From Actinomycetes bacterium (GTDB lineage Bacteria > Actinomycetota > Acidimicrobiia > Acidimicrobiales > Bog-793), in contig JAKACA010000015.1 of assembly GCA_021796455.1 (NCBI GenBank), forward strand, positions 1 through 37,176: a stretch of 37,176 bases of DNA, read 5' to 3'. This document shows, one piece after another, positions 10,208 through 23,231 of this stretch; position 1 is the first letter of the stretch, and each line of letters starts with the position of its first letter. The notes below the pieces were generated by a model. The model did not search any database and was not told where the DNA came from. It saw only the letters and a program-made list of their open reading frames with translations. Both the position numbers and the translations under genes were made by a program.

Positions 10208-10324
10208 TGTGTCTCCTCGTAGCCGGCACTCGGCTCGTCTCGTCCACGGACGGGGTTGCCCCTGGAGTTGGAGGCAATGTAGATAGGAGTTATTTCGTGG
10301 CCGTGTGCGGCAGGAGAAATGGGC

Positions 10325-10340
10325 GTTTCGGTTACGTGAA
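10325..10340 (-). promoter_or_regulatory. Possible GlnR-type box (minus strand TTCAC-GTAACC-GAAAC)
   Basis: Matches the remembered pattern gTnAc-N6-GaAAc with one mismatch, about 118 bp upstream of amt. Confidence 0.3.
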
Positions 10341-10363
10341 CGGCGTGTGAAGTGCGGCCGGAA

Positions 10364-11110
10364 CTACCTCTCGGCCTGCCGGGCGACGGCCTCCGCCGCG
10401 CTCGCCGCGGCTGCAGGATCGCCCAGGTAGCGACGACTCTCCACCTGCAACTGGTCGTCGAGCTCATAGACACGGGGAAACCCAGTGGGGATGTCGAGCC
10501 CGACGATGTCCTCATCGGAGATCGACTCGAGCTCCTTCACGAGCGCCCGCAGGCTGTTCCCGTGCGCCACCACCAGCACGGTGCGGCCGTCCAACAGCTC
10601 AGGGGCAATGACGTCTTGCCAGTAGGGAAGCAGCCGGTGGACGACGTCGGCGAGACACTCGCCCGCCGGCAGCGCGGCGCGCGGCACCAGCCGGTAGCGC
10701 GGATCGTTCACAGGGTGGCCCGGGTCGTCGAACGCGACCGGCGGCGGCGGGACGCTATAGCTCCGCCGCCATGTCGCCACCTGCTCGAGACCGTGGCGCG
10801 CGGCCGTCTCGGCTTTGTTGAGCCCCTGCAGAGCGCCGTAGTGACGCTCGTTCAAGCGCCAGTGCCGGCGAACAGGCAGGTAGCTGCGCCCCATCTCGTC
10901 AAGGGCGAGGTTCGCGCTGCGAACGGCGCGGCAAAGCACCGAGGTGTGCACCGAATCGATCTCGAGTCCCGGCTCGGCCGCCATCGTCCGGCCGGCCTGG
11001 CGTGCCTCTTCCTCGCCGGCTCCGGTCAGATCGACGTCAGCCCAACCTGTGAAGCGGTTCTCGGCATTCCAGGTGCTCTGGCCGTGCCGCAGGATCACGA
11101 GTGTCGGCAC
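10364..11110 (-). CDS. gpmA: 2,3-bisphosphoglycerate-dependent phosphoglycerate mutase
   Basis: [36 protein letters not shown]...[18 protein letters not shown]...[16 protein letters not shown]. Confidence 0.94.
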   Translation of the reverse strand: MPTLVILRHGQSTWNAENRFTGWADVDLTGAGEEEARQAGRTMAAEPGLEIDSVHTSVLCRAVRSANLALDEMGRSYLPVRRHWRLNERHYGALQGLNKAETAARHGLEQVATWRRSYSVPPPPVAFDDPGHPVNDPRYRLVPRAALPAGECLADVVHRLLPYWQDVIAPELLDGRTVLVVAHGNSLRALVKELESISDEDIVGLDIPTGFPRVYELDDQLQVESRRYLGDPAAAASAAEAVARQAER

Positions 11111-11169
11111 ACGGGCAGGTTAGCTCGGAGGCAGGCAGAGGATAGGTAATTCGCGACTTCAGCGGGTTT

Positions 11170-11211
11170 CTTGAGGGACAGTGACAATGAGACACTCAAG
11201 TTCGTTATAAT
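11170..11211 (+). promoter_or_regulatory. dnaK promoter with HAIR-like operator: CTTGAGG (11170-11176) N17 ACTCAAG (11194-11200), -10 TATAAT (11206-11211)
   Basis: Half-sites match the HspR HAIR consensus CTTGAGT/ACTCAAG except for one base, but the spacer is 17 bp rather than 7. Consensus -10 lies directly downstream and hspR is in the same operon. Confidence 0.6.
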
Positions 11212-11249
11212 GCTCACATCAAGAGTACATGGAGAGTGGAGGATTTGAG

Positions 11250-13097
11250 ATGCCTAAGGCCGTAGGAATCGACCTCGGGACGACGAACTCGGTGGTCGCG
11301 TTCCTGGAAGCTGGCGAGCCGACCGTCATCCCCAACGCCGAAGGGGGCCGCACGACACCGTCGATCGTGGCGTTCACGAAGTCAGGCGAGGTGCTCGTAG
11401 GTGAGGTCGCCAAGCGCCAGGCAATCACCAATCCGGACCGGACGGTGAGATCCGTCAAGCGTCATATGGGCACCGACTGGAAGCTGGACATCGACGGTAA
11501 GGGCTACACGTCCCAGGAGATCTCTGCCCGCATCCTGCAGAAGCTGAAGAGGGATGCCGAGGGTTACCTCGGCGACACCGTCACCCAGGCTGTGATCACC
11601 GTACCGGCCTACTTCGACGATGCCCAGCGCACCGCCACGAAGGAGGCTGGCCAGATCGCGGGCCTTGAGGTGCTGCGGATCATCAATGAACCGACGGCGG
11701 CAGCTCTCGCGTACGGCCTCGACAAGGAGGGTGCCGACCAGACGGTGCTGGTCTTCGACCTGGGCGGCGGCACGTTCGACGTGTCGATACTCGACATCGG
11801 AGATGGCGTGTTCGAGGTGAAGGCAACCCACGGCAACACGCACCTCGGCGGGGACGACTGGGACCAGCGCGTCATGGACTGGCTCGTAAAGACGTTCAAG
11901 GACACCGAGGGCGTCGACCTGTCGAACGACAAGATGGCGCTGCAGAGGCTGAAGGAAGCTGCCGAGAAGGCCAAGATAGAGCTGTCCGCTGTCCAGGAGA
12001 CGACGATCAACCTGCCCTTCATCACGGCGACGAACGAGGGGCCCAAGCACCTCGATCTAAAGCTCACGAGGGCCAAGTTTCAAGAGCTGACCGACGACCT
12101 CGTCGAGGCGTGCCGCGGGCCGTTCGAGTCTGCGATCTCCGACGCCGGCTTGACCAAGGAGGACATCGACCATGTCATCCTTGTCGGCGGAGCCACCCGG
12201 ATGCCCGCAGTGCAGGACCTGGTCCACAACCTCACGGGCAAGGAGCCCCACAAGGGCGTCAACCCGGACGAGGTGGTGGCCGTAGGTGCGGCCATCCAGG
12301 CCGGGGTGCTGAAGGGCGAGGTGAAGGACGTCCTGCTGCTCGACGTCACCCCGCTCAGCCTTGGCATCGAGACCAAGGGCGGCATCACTCACCGCCTGAT
12401 TGAGCGCAACACTACGATCCCCACGCGTCGCTCGGAGATATTCACGACCGCCGAGGACAGCCAGCCGTCGGTGGAGATCCACGTCCTGCAGGGAGAGCGG
12501 GACATGGCCATGTACAACAAGACGCTGGGCAAGTTCCAGCTCGTCGACCTGCCGCCTGCTCCTAGGGGCATTCCCCAGATCGAGGTCGCGTTCGACATCG
12601 ACGCCAACGGCATCGTGCACGTGTCGGCGAAGGATCTCGCCACCGGCAAGGAGCAGTCGATGACGATCACCGGGCAGTCGTCACTGCCGAAGGACGACAT
12701 CGCCCGCATGGTCCGCGACGCCGAGGAGCATGCCGCAGAAGACAAGCGGCGGCGCGAAGAGGCCGAGATCCGCAACAACGCCGACACGCTCGTCTACCAG
12801 ACCGAGAAGCTCCTGCGCGAGCAGGGGGACAAGGCTCCGGCCGAGGAGAGGACGAGGGTCGAAGACGACCTCAAGGCCCTGAAGAGCGCCATCGACGGAA
12901 CAGACGTCGAAGCCATCAACCGCGCCCTCGAGTCGCTCAAAGCCGCTACCCAGGCGCTCGGCCAGAAGATCTACGAGGCGGCCGGTGCGACCGCATCGGC
13001 TCCGGGTGGTCCCAAAGGCGCCGACGACCATGGCAGCTCGGACGACGAGGTCGTCGACGCGGAGATCGTGGACGGCCCCAGCACGGAACAACCATGA
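11250..13097 (+). CDS. dnaK: Chaperone DnaK (Hsp70)
   Basis: [42 protein letters not shown]...; RBS GGAGG upstream of ATG 11250. Confidence 0.97.
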   Translation: MPKAVGIDLGTTNSVVAFLEAGEPTVIPNAEGGRTTPSIVAFTKSGEVLVGEVAKRQAITNPDRTVRSVKRHMGTDWKLDIDGKGYTSQEISARILQKLKRDAEGYLGDTVTQAVITVPAYFDDAQRTATKEAGQIAGLEVLRIINEPTAAALAYGLDKEGADQTVLVFDLGGGTFDVSILDIGDGVFEVKATHGNTHLGGDDWDQRVMDWLVKTFKDTEGVDLSNDKMALQRLKEAAEKAKIELSAVQETTINLPFITATNEGPKHLDLKLTRAKFQELTDDLVEACRGPFESAISDAGLTKEDIDHVILVGGATRMPAVQDLVHNLTGKEPHKGVNPDEVVAVGAAIQAGVLKGEVKDVLLLDVTPLSLGIETKGGITHRLIERNTTIPTRRSEIFTTAEDSQPSVEIHVLQGERDMAMYNKTLGKFQLVDLPPAPRGIPQIEVAFDIDANGIVHVSAKDLATGKEQSMTITGQSSLPKDDIARMVRDAEEHAAEDKRRREEAEIRNNADTLVYQTEKLLREQGDKAPAEERTRVEDDLKALKSAIDGTDVEAINRALESLKAATQALGQKIYEAAGATASAPGGPKGADDHGSSDDEVVDAEIVDGPSTEQP

Positions 13098-13774
13098 GCG
13101 CGGTCGTCGACGAACCGGACCCGGAGGAGCAGGGCCCAGAGGAGCAGGGCCCAGAGGAGCAGGGCCCGGAGGAGCAGGGCCCGGAGGAGCAGGGCCCGGA
13201 GGAGCCTGTCCCAGACACCCTCGAGGACCTGCTGTCCGACGACTTAGCCCGCATCAGCGCCGAGCGTGACGAGTTCCTCGACACCCTCCGGAGGCTCCAG
13301 GCTGACTTCGACAACTTCCGCAAGCGGACGGAGCGACAGCAGAGCGAGATGCGAGCCCGCGCGAGCGAGTCCCTCGTCGTCCGCCTGCTCCCAGTGCTCG
13401 ACTCCCTCGAGCTGGCGATGGCACATCTTGGGCTGCTCACGGGGCAGGCGAGCGACGAAGCCTCGACGTCGCTTGTCCAAGTCAACGCCCAGCTGCGAGA
13501 GGTCCTCGCACGTGAAGGGCTCGAGCGGATCGACTCCGTCGGCGTCGAGTTCGATCCCACAGTTCACGAGGCCACTGCGATGGACGACGGCGACACAGTT
13601 GAGGAGGCATCGGAGGCTGGCACCGCCGGCACCGCTGGCACCGCTGGCAGCGACGACACCGGCGACGCCGACACGCCGCCGCCCGGTCGGCCGACCGTCA
13701 CCGAGGTCTGGAGGTCCGGCTACAAGATAGGCGACCGCGTCATCCGGCCGGCGATGGTACGGGTGCGCGGCTAA
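13094..13774 (+). CDS. grpE: Nucleotide exchange factor GrpE
   Basis: ATGA overlap with dna[25 protein letters not shown]...[20 protein letters not shown]...[23 protein letters not shown]. Confidence 0.93.
   Translation: MSAVVDEPDPEEQGPEEQGPEEQGPEEQGPEEQGPEEPVPDTLEDLLSDDLARISAERDEFLDTLRRLQADFDNFRKRTERQQSEMRARASESLVVRLLPVLDSLELAMAHLGLLTGQASDEASTSLVQVNAQLREVLAREGLERIDSVGVEFDPTVHEATAMDDGDTVEEASEAGTAGTAGTAGSDDTGDADTPPPGRPTVTEVWRSGYKIGDRVIRPAMVRVRG
13124..13206 (+). repeat. 15-bp in-frame tandem repeat GAGGAGCAGGGCCCR (5 copies plus a degenerate sixth)
   Basis: Direct reading; encodes (EEQGP)5-EEPVP near the GrpE N-terminus. Confidence 0.95.
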
Positions 13775-13809
13775 GGAACTGCAGGGAGAAAGGCGTCACG
13801 GTCCAGAGG

Positions 13810-14955
13810 ATGGCAGCGCAGCGAGATTGGTTCGAAACCGACTACTACAAGGTCCTCGGCGTCTCCTCCGGAGCGACCGAGAAAGAGATCACGCGCGCCT
13901 ATCGCAAGCTGGCCAAGCAGTACCACCCTGACTCCAACCCGGGATCCGAGGACAAGTTCAAGGCGATCGCAACGGCCTACGACGTTCTCGGAGACGCCGG
14001 CAAGCGCAAGGAGTACGACGAGGTCCGCCGTCTCGGACCCCTGGCAGGTGGTTTCGGGGGTGCTGGCCGCGGCGCTGGCGGTGGTGAGGGGAGCGGTTTC
14101 AACTTCCGCATCGACGACCTCGGCGACATCTTCGGCAACCTGTTCGGCCAGTCGAAGAACCGCGCCCAGAAGACGACCACGTGGACAAGTGCCCGCCGGG
14201 GTCAAGACAGCGAGGCCGAGCTGCATCTTCCTTTCAACGAGGCGATCCACGGCGCTGTGGCCTCGGTCAACGTTGTTTCCGGGGTGAGGTGCCACACTTG
14301 TGCCGGCTCCGGCTCGCGTCCGGGCACTCTGCCCGTGGCCTGCCCGCGCTGTGGAGGCACGGGAACCCTCAACGACAACCAGGGGCTCTTCTCGCTTGCA
14401 TCTCCGTGCCCGGACTGCCACGGCAGCGGGCTCAAGATCACCGACCCGTGCCCCACCTGCCACGGCTCGGGCGTGGAGAGACACCAGCACAAAGTCAAAG
14501 TCCGCATTCCGGCCGGAGTCGAAGACGGCCAGCGCATCCGGGTGAAGGGCCGCGGTGAGCCGGGCGAGAACGGCGGGCCGCCAGGCGATCTCTACGTAGT
14601 CGTCCATGTCGACACCCACAGCCTCTTCGGACGGCGCGGCAAGAACCTAACGCTGCGCGTGCCTGTCACCTTCGCCGAGGCCGCTCTCGGCGCGAACATC
14701 ACGGTCCCGGCTCTCGATGAGCAGGTGACACTGCGTATTCCGCCAGGTACGCCTTCGGGTAAGACTTTCCGTGTTAAGGGACGGGGCGTAAAGAGCGGCG
14801 CCACCGCAGGGGACCTGTTGGTCACTGTCGAGGTTGCCGTACCGACCGAGCTGAGCGACGAGCAGCGCTCGGCAATCGATGCCCTGGCGAAGGCGGGCGG
14901 TCAGTCGCCCCGCGCAACACTTCTCACCGAGGAGCCGGCGAGGGCGGAGCAATGA
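13810..14955 (+). CDS. dnaJ: Chaperone DnaJ (Hsp40)
   Basis: J domain [35 protein letters not shown]-rich linker, four CxxCxGxG zinc motifs. Confidence 0.96.
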   Translation: MAAQRDWFETDYYKVLGVSSGATEKEITRAYRKLAKQYHPDSNPGSEDKFKAIATAYDVLGDAGKRKEYDEVRRLGPLAGGFGGAGRGAGGGEGSGFNFRIDDLGDIFGNLFGQSKNRAQKTTTWTSARRGQDSEAELHLPFNEAIHGAVASVNVVSGVRCHTCAGSGSRPGTLPVACPRCGGTGTLNDNQGLFSLASPCPDCHGSGLKITDPCPTCHGSGVERHQHKVKVRIPAGVEDGQRIRVKGRGEPGENGGPPGDLYVVVHVDTHSLFGRRGKNLTLRVPVTFAEAALGANITVPALDEQVTLRIPPGTPSGKTFRVKGRGVKSGATAGDLLVTVEVAVPTELSDEQRSAIDALAKAGGQSPRATLLTEEPARAEQ

Positions 14956-15368
14956 GATTGACTTCTACGGCGGCCGGCAGGGACGGCGAAGCTTCGAGCA
15001 CGCGCGCTGTCTACGTCATCTCCGTAGCCGCCGAGCTGGCCGGCGTGCACCCCCAGACCCTGCGCATCTACGAGCGAAAGGGGCTGCTGGATCCGGCCAG
15101 GACACATGGTGGCATCCGCCGCTACAGCGAGGCCGACATAGAGCAGCTGCGCAGGATCCAGGATCTGACTGCTGCTGGCATCAACCTCGAGGGCGTTCGT
15201 CGCATTCTCGCTCTCGAGCTCCAGCTCGAGAGTCTTGCGGCCGAATTGGACCGCGTGAGGAGCGAGGCCCGCGAAGCCGTGCTCCGCACCCACCAGCTCT
15301 ACCGCCGTGACCTCGTCCCAGTTAAGAGCAACCGGCTGCCGGCGACGTGGCAGGGCACCCGGCGGTGA
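14952..15368 (+). CDS. hspR: Heat-shock repressor HspR (MerR family)
   Basis: [71 protein letters not shown] overlap with dnaJ in a dnaK operon. Confidence 0.93.
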   Translation: MRLTSTAAGRDGEASSTRAVYVISVAAELAGVHPQTLRIYERKGLLDPARTHGGIRRYSEADIEQLRRIQDLTAAGINLEGVRRILALELQLESLAAELDRVRSEAREAVLRTHQLYRRDLVPVKSNRLPATWQGTRR

Positions 15369-15418
15369 GGGCCTCCATGGGCAACAGACCGGCAACGACG
15401 AAGGACTAGTCGAGACAG

Positions 15419-17914
<2,496 letters not shown>

Positions 17915-17986
17915 CGCCTGCCCGGGCCTGATCGACATGGATATGACCGGTAGATTTGGCATGCACGAGACTGAGGAGATCGCGCC

Positions 17987-19507
17987 GTGACAGCCAACCC
18001 ATTGCGCGACCCCCGAGACCGCCGCCTCCCGCGCATTCCCGACCCTTGCGCGCTCGTCGTCTTCGGCGTGACAGGTGACCTCGCTCGCAAGAAGCTCATC
18101 CCCGCGGTGTATGACCTCGGCAACCGTGGTCTGCTGCCGCCAGGGTTCGTGCTGCTCGGCTTCGCGCGGCGTGACTGGGGAGACGGCGACTTCGAGCAGC
18201 TCGCCCGCGCCGCGGCGAGAGACCACTCGCGCACCGAGTTTCGCGACGACGTCTGGCGCCGCATCGCCGACTGCGTCAGGTTCGTCCCTGGATCCTTCGA
18301 CGACGACGACACCTTTGACGATCTCGACCGGACCCTTATAGATCTCGAGGCGAGCCACGGGATCGCCGGCAACGCGGCTTTCTACCTCTCGATACCACCT
18401 GTGGCGTTCCCCCAGGTGCTGAAGCAGCTCGACAGGACGGCGATGGCCAGCTCCGCGGACCAGAGCGGGTGGCGCCGCGTCGTCGTCGAGAAACCCTTCG
18501 GCCACGATCTCGCCTCGTCTCGCGAGCTCAACAACCTCGTCGATTCCGTCTTCCGTCCGAGCGAGGTGTTCCGGATCGATCACTACCTGGGCAAGGAGAC
18601 TGTGCAGAACCTGCTCGCCCTCCGTTTCGCCAACACCTGGTTCGAGCCCGTATGGAACTCCAACTTCGTCGACAGCGTGCAGATCACGATGGCCGAGGAC
18701 GTCGGCATCGAGGGAAGGGCTGCCTTCTACGACTCGGCCGGAGCGACCCGGGACGTGCTGCAGAACCACCTCCTGCAGCTCCTTGCTCTGACGGCGATGG
18801 AGGAGCCGGTGAGCTTTGACTCCGAGTCTCTGCGCGTCGAGAAACGCAAGGTGCTCCGCGCCATCTCGCTTCCCGAGGACAAGGCGGCTTTCACAGTGAG
18901 GGGCCAGTACGAGCAGGGCTGGCTGGCGGGCCAGCGCGTCAGGGGCTACCTCGACGAAGACGGCATCCCACCCGACTCGCGAACCGAGACCTACGTCGCG
19001 GTGCGCCTCGGTGTCGAAACCCGCCGCTGGGCCGGAGTGCCGTTCTACCTTCGAACCGGCAAGCGCCTCCCGCGCCGGGTGACAGAGATAGCGGTCGTGT
19101 TCAAGCGTGCGCCGCATCTGCCCTTCGCCAAGACCGACACGGCCGAGCTCGGGCACAACCAGCTGGTGGTCCGGGTGCAGCCGGACGAAGGAATCACGCT
19201 GCGGTTCGGCTCCAAGGTGCCGGGCTCGGCGATGGAGGTGCGCGAGGTGTCAATGGACTTCCTCTACGGCTCGTCGTTCACCGAGTCGAGCCCGGAGGCA
19301 TACGAGCGGCTGCTTCTCGACGTCCTCCTCGGTGACACCACCCTCTTTCCCGACCACAACGAGGTGGAAGCCTCCTGGCAGGTGGTCGATCCGCTCGAAG
19401 AGTTCTGGGCGACGAGAGAGCCCGACCGCTACAGAGCCGGGGAGTGGGGCCCACGCGCCGGCGACGAGATGCTGGCCTGCGAAGGACGGACCTGGAGGAG
19501 GCCGTGA
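17987..19507 (+). CDS. zwf: Glucose-6-phosphate 1-dehydrogenase
   Basis: VVFGVTGDLARKKLIPAVYDL...VVVEKPFGHDLASSRELN...RIDHYLGKETVQNLLALRFAN. GTG start with GAGGAG SD. Confidence 0.96.
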   Translation: MTANPLRDPRDRRLPRIPDPCALVVFGVTGDLARKKLIPAVYDLGNRGLLPPGFVLLGFARRDWGDGDFEQLARAAARDHSRTEFRDDVWRRIADCVRFVPGSFDDDDTFDDLDRTLIDLEASHGIAGNAAFYLSIPPVAFPQVLKQLDRTAMASSADQSGWRRVVVEKPFGHDLASSRELNNLVDSVFRPSEVFRIDHYLGKETVQNLLALRFANTWFEPVWNSNFVDSVQITMAEDVGIEGRAAFYDSAGATRDVLQNHLLQLLALTAMEEPVSFDSESLRVEKRKVLRAISLPEDKAAFTVRGQYEQGWLAGQRVRGYLDEDGIPPDSRTETYVAVRLGVETRRWAGVPFYLRTGKRLPRRVTEIAVVFKRAPHLPFAKTDTAELGHNQLVVRVQPDEGITLRFGSKVPGSAMEVREVSMDFLYGSSFTESSPEAYERLLLDVLLGDTTLFPDHNEVEASWQVVDPLEEFWATREPDRYRAGEWGPRAGDEMLACEGRTWRRP

Positions 19508-20490
19508 CGACGACGTTGTGGGACACCAACGGTGGCGACATAATGCGGGCGCTCAGCGCGGAGCGCCGGGCCGGGGGCGCCGTCGCTTCGGGCCTCGCCG
19601 TCACGTTTATCACCGTGGTGGACGACAAGAACATCGGCGATGCCGAGCGTGCCGCCATGATCGCCTCGCAGGCTCATCCCTGCCGGCTCCTCATGGTCAT
19701 CCGGCGCCAGGTAGATACGGCCGACCGCCTCGATGCCGAGGTCCAGGTAGGGGGACGGCTTGGCCCGATCGAGGCCGTCGTCATGCGCATGTACGGTCGG
19801 CTGACGCTCCACGCCGAGTCGGTAGTCCTTCCGCTCCTCGCTCCAGATGCCCCGGTCGTGACCTGGTGGCACGGCCCTCCCCCGGACCACATAGCCACAG
19901 ACCCTCTCGGAGTTCTCGCGAGCCGGCGGATAACGGACTGCGCTCTCGCGAGCGACCCGATGGCAGCCCTGCGCGCCCGCGCGGACGACTACGCGCCAGG
20001 GGACAGCGACCTTTCCTGGACTCGGGCGACCCCATGGCGGTCTCTGCTCGCCTCGGCGCTCGATGCCTCGGCGGCAACCGCGCTCTCTGCTCGGGTCGCG
20101 GCCGCGGAGAACAACCCCACAGCCGCTCTCCTGGCCGGCTGGATCTCGGCACGTCTCGCCATAGCGAGCGAGATCGTCACGACACCGGGACCGGGAGTCA
20201 CCGGAGTGGAGCTGAGCCTCTCCGAGGGCGGAGAGGCTCAGACCTTGGTGATCGACAGGCCGGACGGCCGCCTGGCGACTTTCTCCCGGACTGGCCGACC
20301 CGCTCGCGAGCTCCCGCTGCCACGCCGAGAGCTCGGCGAGCTGCTCTCCGAGGAGCTGCGCCGCCTCGAGGTGGACGACATCTACGGTGAGGCCCTCTCC
20401 TACGCAACTGGGGTGGGTGGTCTCGGCGACCGCCCGCCGCGCCGGACTCACATCTGGCGGGATCCTGCTCTCTCCCAAGCATCCCGCTGA
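19504..20490 (+). CDS. opcA: Glucose-6-phosphate dehydrogenase assembly protein OpcA
   Basis: GTGA overlap with zwf; [11 protein letters not shown]...[10 protein letters not shown]...DCALASDP and position directly after zwf are typical of OpcA. Confidence 0.88.
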   Translation: MTTTLWDTNGGDIMRALSAERRAGGAVASGLAVTFITVVDDKNIGDAERAAMIASQAHPCRLLMVIRRQVDTADRLDAEVQVGGRLGPIEAVVMRMYGRLTLHAESVVLPLLAPDAPVVTWWHGPPPDHIATDPLGVLASRRITDCALASDPMAALRARADDYAPGDSDLSWTRATPWRSLLASALDASAATALSARVAAAENNPTAALLAGWISARLAIASEIVTTPGPGVTGVELSLSEGGEAQTLVIDRPDGRLATFSRTGRPARELPLPRRELGELLSEELRRLEVDDIYGEALSYATGVGGLGDRPPRRTHIWRDPALSQASR

Positions 20491-20500
20491 CGCTGGCGGC

Positions 20501-20539
20501 GGAGGGAGCGCCGGAGGGAGCGCCGGAGGGAGCGCCGGA
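20501..20539 (+). repeat. 12-bp tandem repeat GGAGGGAGCGCC (3 copies plus GGA) in the purA leader/promoter region
   Basis: Direct reading, between the opcA stop and the purA start. Confidence 0.95.
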
Positions 20540-20582
20540 CCGGTTAGATTTGCGCCCCGGCAAGCAAACCGGAGGCAACAAC

Positions 20583-21866
20583 GTGCCCGCCACCGTAGTG
20601 GTCGGAACCCAGTGGGGCGACGAAGGGAAGGGTAAGCTCACCGACCTGCTCGCCAAGGACATGCGCCTCGTGGTGCGCTACCAGGGCGGGCACAACGCAG
20701 GGCACACGATCGTCGTCGCCAAAGAGACGTTCGCGCTGCAGCTCGTCCCGAGCGGGGTCCTTTACGAGCACACCGTGCCGGTGATTGGCAACGGCGTCGT
20801 CGTCGATCCGGCCGTGCTGCTGAACGAGTGCGACATGCTGTCGGAGCGGGGCATCGACACGAGCCGCCTCGTCGTCTCGGGCAACGCCCACCTGATCATG
20901 CCGTACCACTACGAGCTCGACAGGATGACGGAGCGTTTCCTCGGGCACAACAAGCTGGGCACCACACGACGCGGCATCGGGCCGGCTTACGCGGACAAGG
21001 CGGCTCGCATCGGCCTGCGGGTGCAGGACCTGCTCGACCCGAAGATCTTCCGCCAGAAGCTTGACGTGGTGCTTCGTGAGAAGAACGCCGTGCTGTCGCG
21101 CGTCTACAACCGGCTCCCCCTTGACGGCGACGAGATAGCCGACAGGTACCTGGGCGAGATCGCGCCGCGGATCGAGCCGATGATCGGTGACACGGTGGCG
21201 CTGGTTCACGAGGCGCTCGCGGCGGGGCAGGAGGTGATGCTCGAGGGGGCCCAGGCGACCTTCCTCGACGTCGACCACGGCACCTACCCATTCGTGACAT
21301 CCTCGAACCCGACCGCCGGAGGTGCCTGTGTCGGCAGCGGCGTCGGGCCCCGCGACATCAACCGGGTCGTTGGCATCGTGAAGGCCTATGTCACAAGAGT
21401 CGGCTCCGGTCCGTTCCCGACCGAGCTCGAGGAAGGCGCCGCCTCGGACGCGCTGGTCGAGCGGGGGCGCGAGTACGGCACCAACACCGGCCGCCGCCGC
21501 CGCCCTGGATGGCTCGACCTCGTCATGCTCCGCCAGGCCGTCAGGCTCAACTCGATCTCGGAGCTCGCCGTCACCAAGCTCGACGTGCTCTCCATCTTCG
21601 ACACCCTGAAGGTCTGCGTAGCCTACGAAGCCGGCGGAGTGCGCTACGAGCACGTCCCCTACCACCAGTCGGTCCTGCACGAAGCCAAGCCGGTCTTCGT
21701 GCAGCTACCCGGCTGGGCGGCAGAGCTTGGCGAGGCGAGAGAGGTAGGGGATCTGCCGGCTCCAGCTCGCGCATATCTCGATCTCATATCCGCGCACGTG
21801 GGCGTACCTGTGACCTATGCCGGCGTCGGCCCCGAACGCGACCAGTACGTATCGCTCGCGCCGTGA
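20583..21866 (+). CDS. purA: Adenylosuccinate synthetase
   Basis: [47 protein letters not shown] start with GGAGG SD. Confidence 0.96.
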   Translation: MPATVVVGTQWGDEGKGKLTDLLAKDMRLVVRYQGGHNAGHTIVVAKETFALQLVPSGVLYEHTVPVIGNGVVVDPAVLLNECDMLSERGIDTSRLVVSGNAHLIMPYHYELDRMTERFLGHNKLGTTRRGIGPAYADKAARIGLRVQDLLDPKIFRQKLDVVLREKNAVLSRVYNRLPLDGDEIADRYLGEIAPRIEPMIGDTVALVHEALAAGQEVMLEGAQATFLDVDHGTYPFVTSSNPTAGGACVGSGVGPRDINRVVGIVKAYVTRVGSGPFPTELEEGAASDALVERGREYGTNTGRRRRPGWLDLVMLRQAVRLNSISELAVTKLDVLSIFDTLKVCVAYEAGGVRYEHVPYHQSVLHEAKPVFVQLPGWAAELGEAREVGDLPAPARAYLDLISAHVGVPVTYAGVGPERDQYVSLAP

Positions 21867-21896
21867 GCGAGCCGAGGTGACAGCTAGGTTGGCGAC

Positions 21897-23231
21897 GTGA
21901 TCGGCCGCTACTCGTTGCCGGAGATGGCCGCGCTGTGGAGCGACGAGGCCAAGCTCGCCTCGTGGCTCGAGATCGAGCTGCTGGCCGTTGAGGCCCTGGC
22001 GGATCTCGGGACCGTGCCTCGAGCTGACGCCGTGGCATGTCGCACTCGCTCCCCCAAGATCGACGCCGCCTTCGTCGCTCGCGTTGCCGCACGCGAAGCC
22101 GTGACGGACCACGACGTCGCCGCCTTCGTCGACGTCGTGCAAGAGTCGATCGGGGGGAGAGAGGGCTCGTGGGTTCACCACGGACTGACCTCCTCCGACG
22201 TCGTGGACACAGCGCTCTCGGCCACGCTCGTGAAAGCAGCCACGTTGCTGCTGCAAGCGCTCGACGGTCTCGTGCGCGCGCTTCGTGCGCGCTCGCTCGA
22301 GCATGGAAAGACTCCGATGGTCGGGCGCACGCACGGCATGCATGCCGAGCCGACGACGTTCGGGAGCAAGCTCGCCCTTTACTGCCTGCAGGTCGATCGC
22401 GACCGTGAGCGCATGGTGAGGGCCCGCGACGGCATCTCGGTCGGCAAGCTGTCCGGAGCTGTCGGCACCTACTCGAACATCGACCCGGCCGTCGAGACCC
22501 ACGTCTGCAGGGCTCTAGGGCTCACGCCCGTACCAGCCACCCAGGTCATCTCCCGGGACCGGCACGGGGAATTCCTGTACGCGTGCGCGGCCGTCGGCAC
22601 CACGGTCGAGACCATCGCCACGGAGATCCGCAATCTGGCGAGAACTGAGGTGGCAGAAGTCGAGGAGGCGTTCTCCGCGGTGCAAAAGGGCTCGTCCGCG
22701 ATGCCTCACAAGAGAAACCCCATCACCTCTGAACGGCTCGTCGGCCTCTCGCGCGTGCTGCGTGGCTACCTCGCCGCCGGCCTCGAGGACGTCGCCCTCT
22801 GGCACGAGCGCGACATCTCGCACAGCTCTGTCGAGCGGATCGTCCTTCCCGACGCGAGCCTCGTCACCTACTACGCCGTCAAGGCTATGACCCGTCTCGT
22901 GGAGACGCTCGTGGTGCACGCCGAGACCATGGCCACTAACATGCGCGAGGTTTCCCAGGGGCTCGTCTTCTCCCAAAGTGCCCTCTTGGCGCTCGTCGGC
23001 GCGGGGATGCCCCGCGACAGCGCCTATCGCATCGTGCAACGCGACGCGAGGGTGGCCTTGGAAGAGAAGAGGGATCTGAAGACGGTGCTGGAGGAGGACC
23101 CTGAGGTGGCACGCATACTTGGCGACTCGCTCGACCGGGTCCTGGACGAGGTATTCGACCTCGACCGGGTACTTGAGCATGTCGGGCAGGCGATCGAGGC
23201 TCTAGGAGCGGTGCCGGAGACACGGTCATGA
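21897..23231 (+). CDS. purB: Adenylosuccinate lyase
   Basis: MIGRYSLPEMAALWSDEAKLASWLEIELLAVEALADLG...; signature GSSAMPHKRNPITSE. Confidence 0.96.
   Translation: MIGRYSLPEMAALWSDEAKLASWLEIELLAVEALADLGTVPRADAVACRTRSPKIDAAFVARVAAREAVTDHDVAAFVDVVQESIGGREGSWVHHGLTSSDVVDTALSATLVKAATLLLQALDGLVRALRARSLEHGKTPMVGRTHGMHAEPTTFGSKLALYCLQVDRDRERMVRARDGISVGKLSGAVGTYSNIDPAVETHVCRALGLTPVPATQVISRDRHGEFLYACAAVGTTVETIATEIRNLARTEVAEVEEAFSAVQKGSSAMPHKRNPITSERLVGLSRVLRGYLAAGLEDVALWHERDISHSSVERIVLPDASLVTYYAVKAMTRLVETLVVHAETMATNMREVSQGLVFSQSALLALVGAGMPRDSAYRIVQRDARVALEEKRDLKTVLEEDPEVARILGDSLDRVLDEVFDLDRVLEHVGQAIEALGAVPETRS

Noticed and set aside
13124-13206. Possible CRISPR-like array
   Set aside because: Contiguous 15-bp in-frame tandem repeats with no spacers; lies within grpE.
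20544-21680. 378-aa minus-strand ORF
   Set aside because: Antisense shadow of purA, which is unambiguous.
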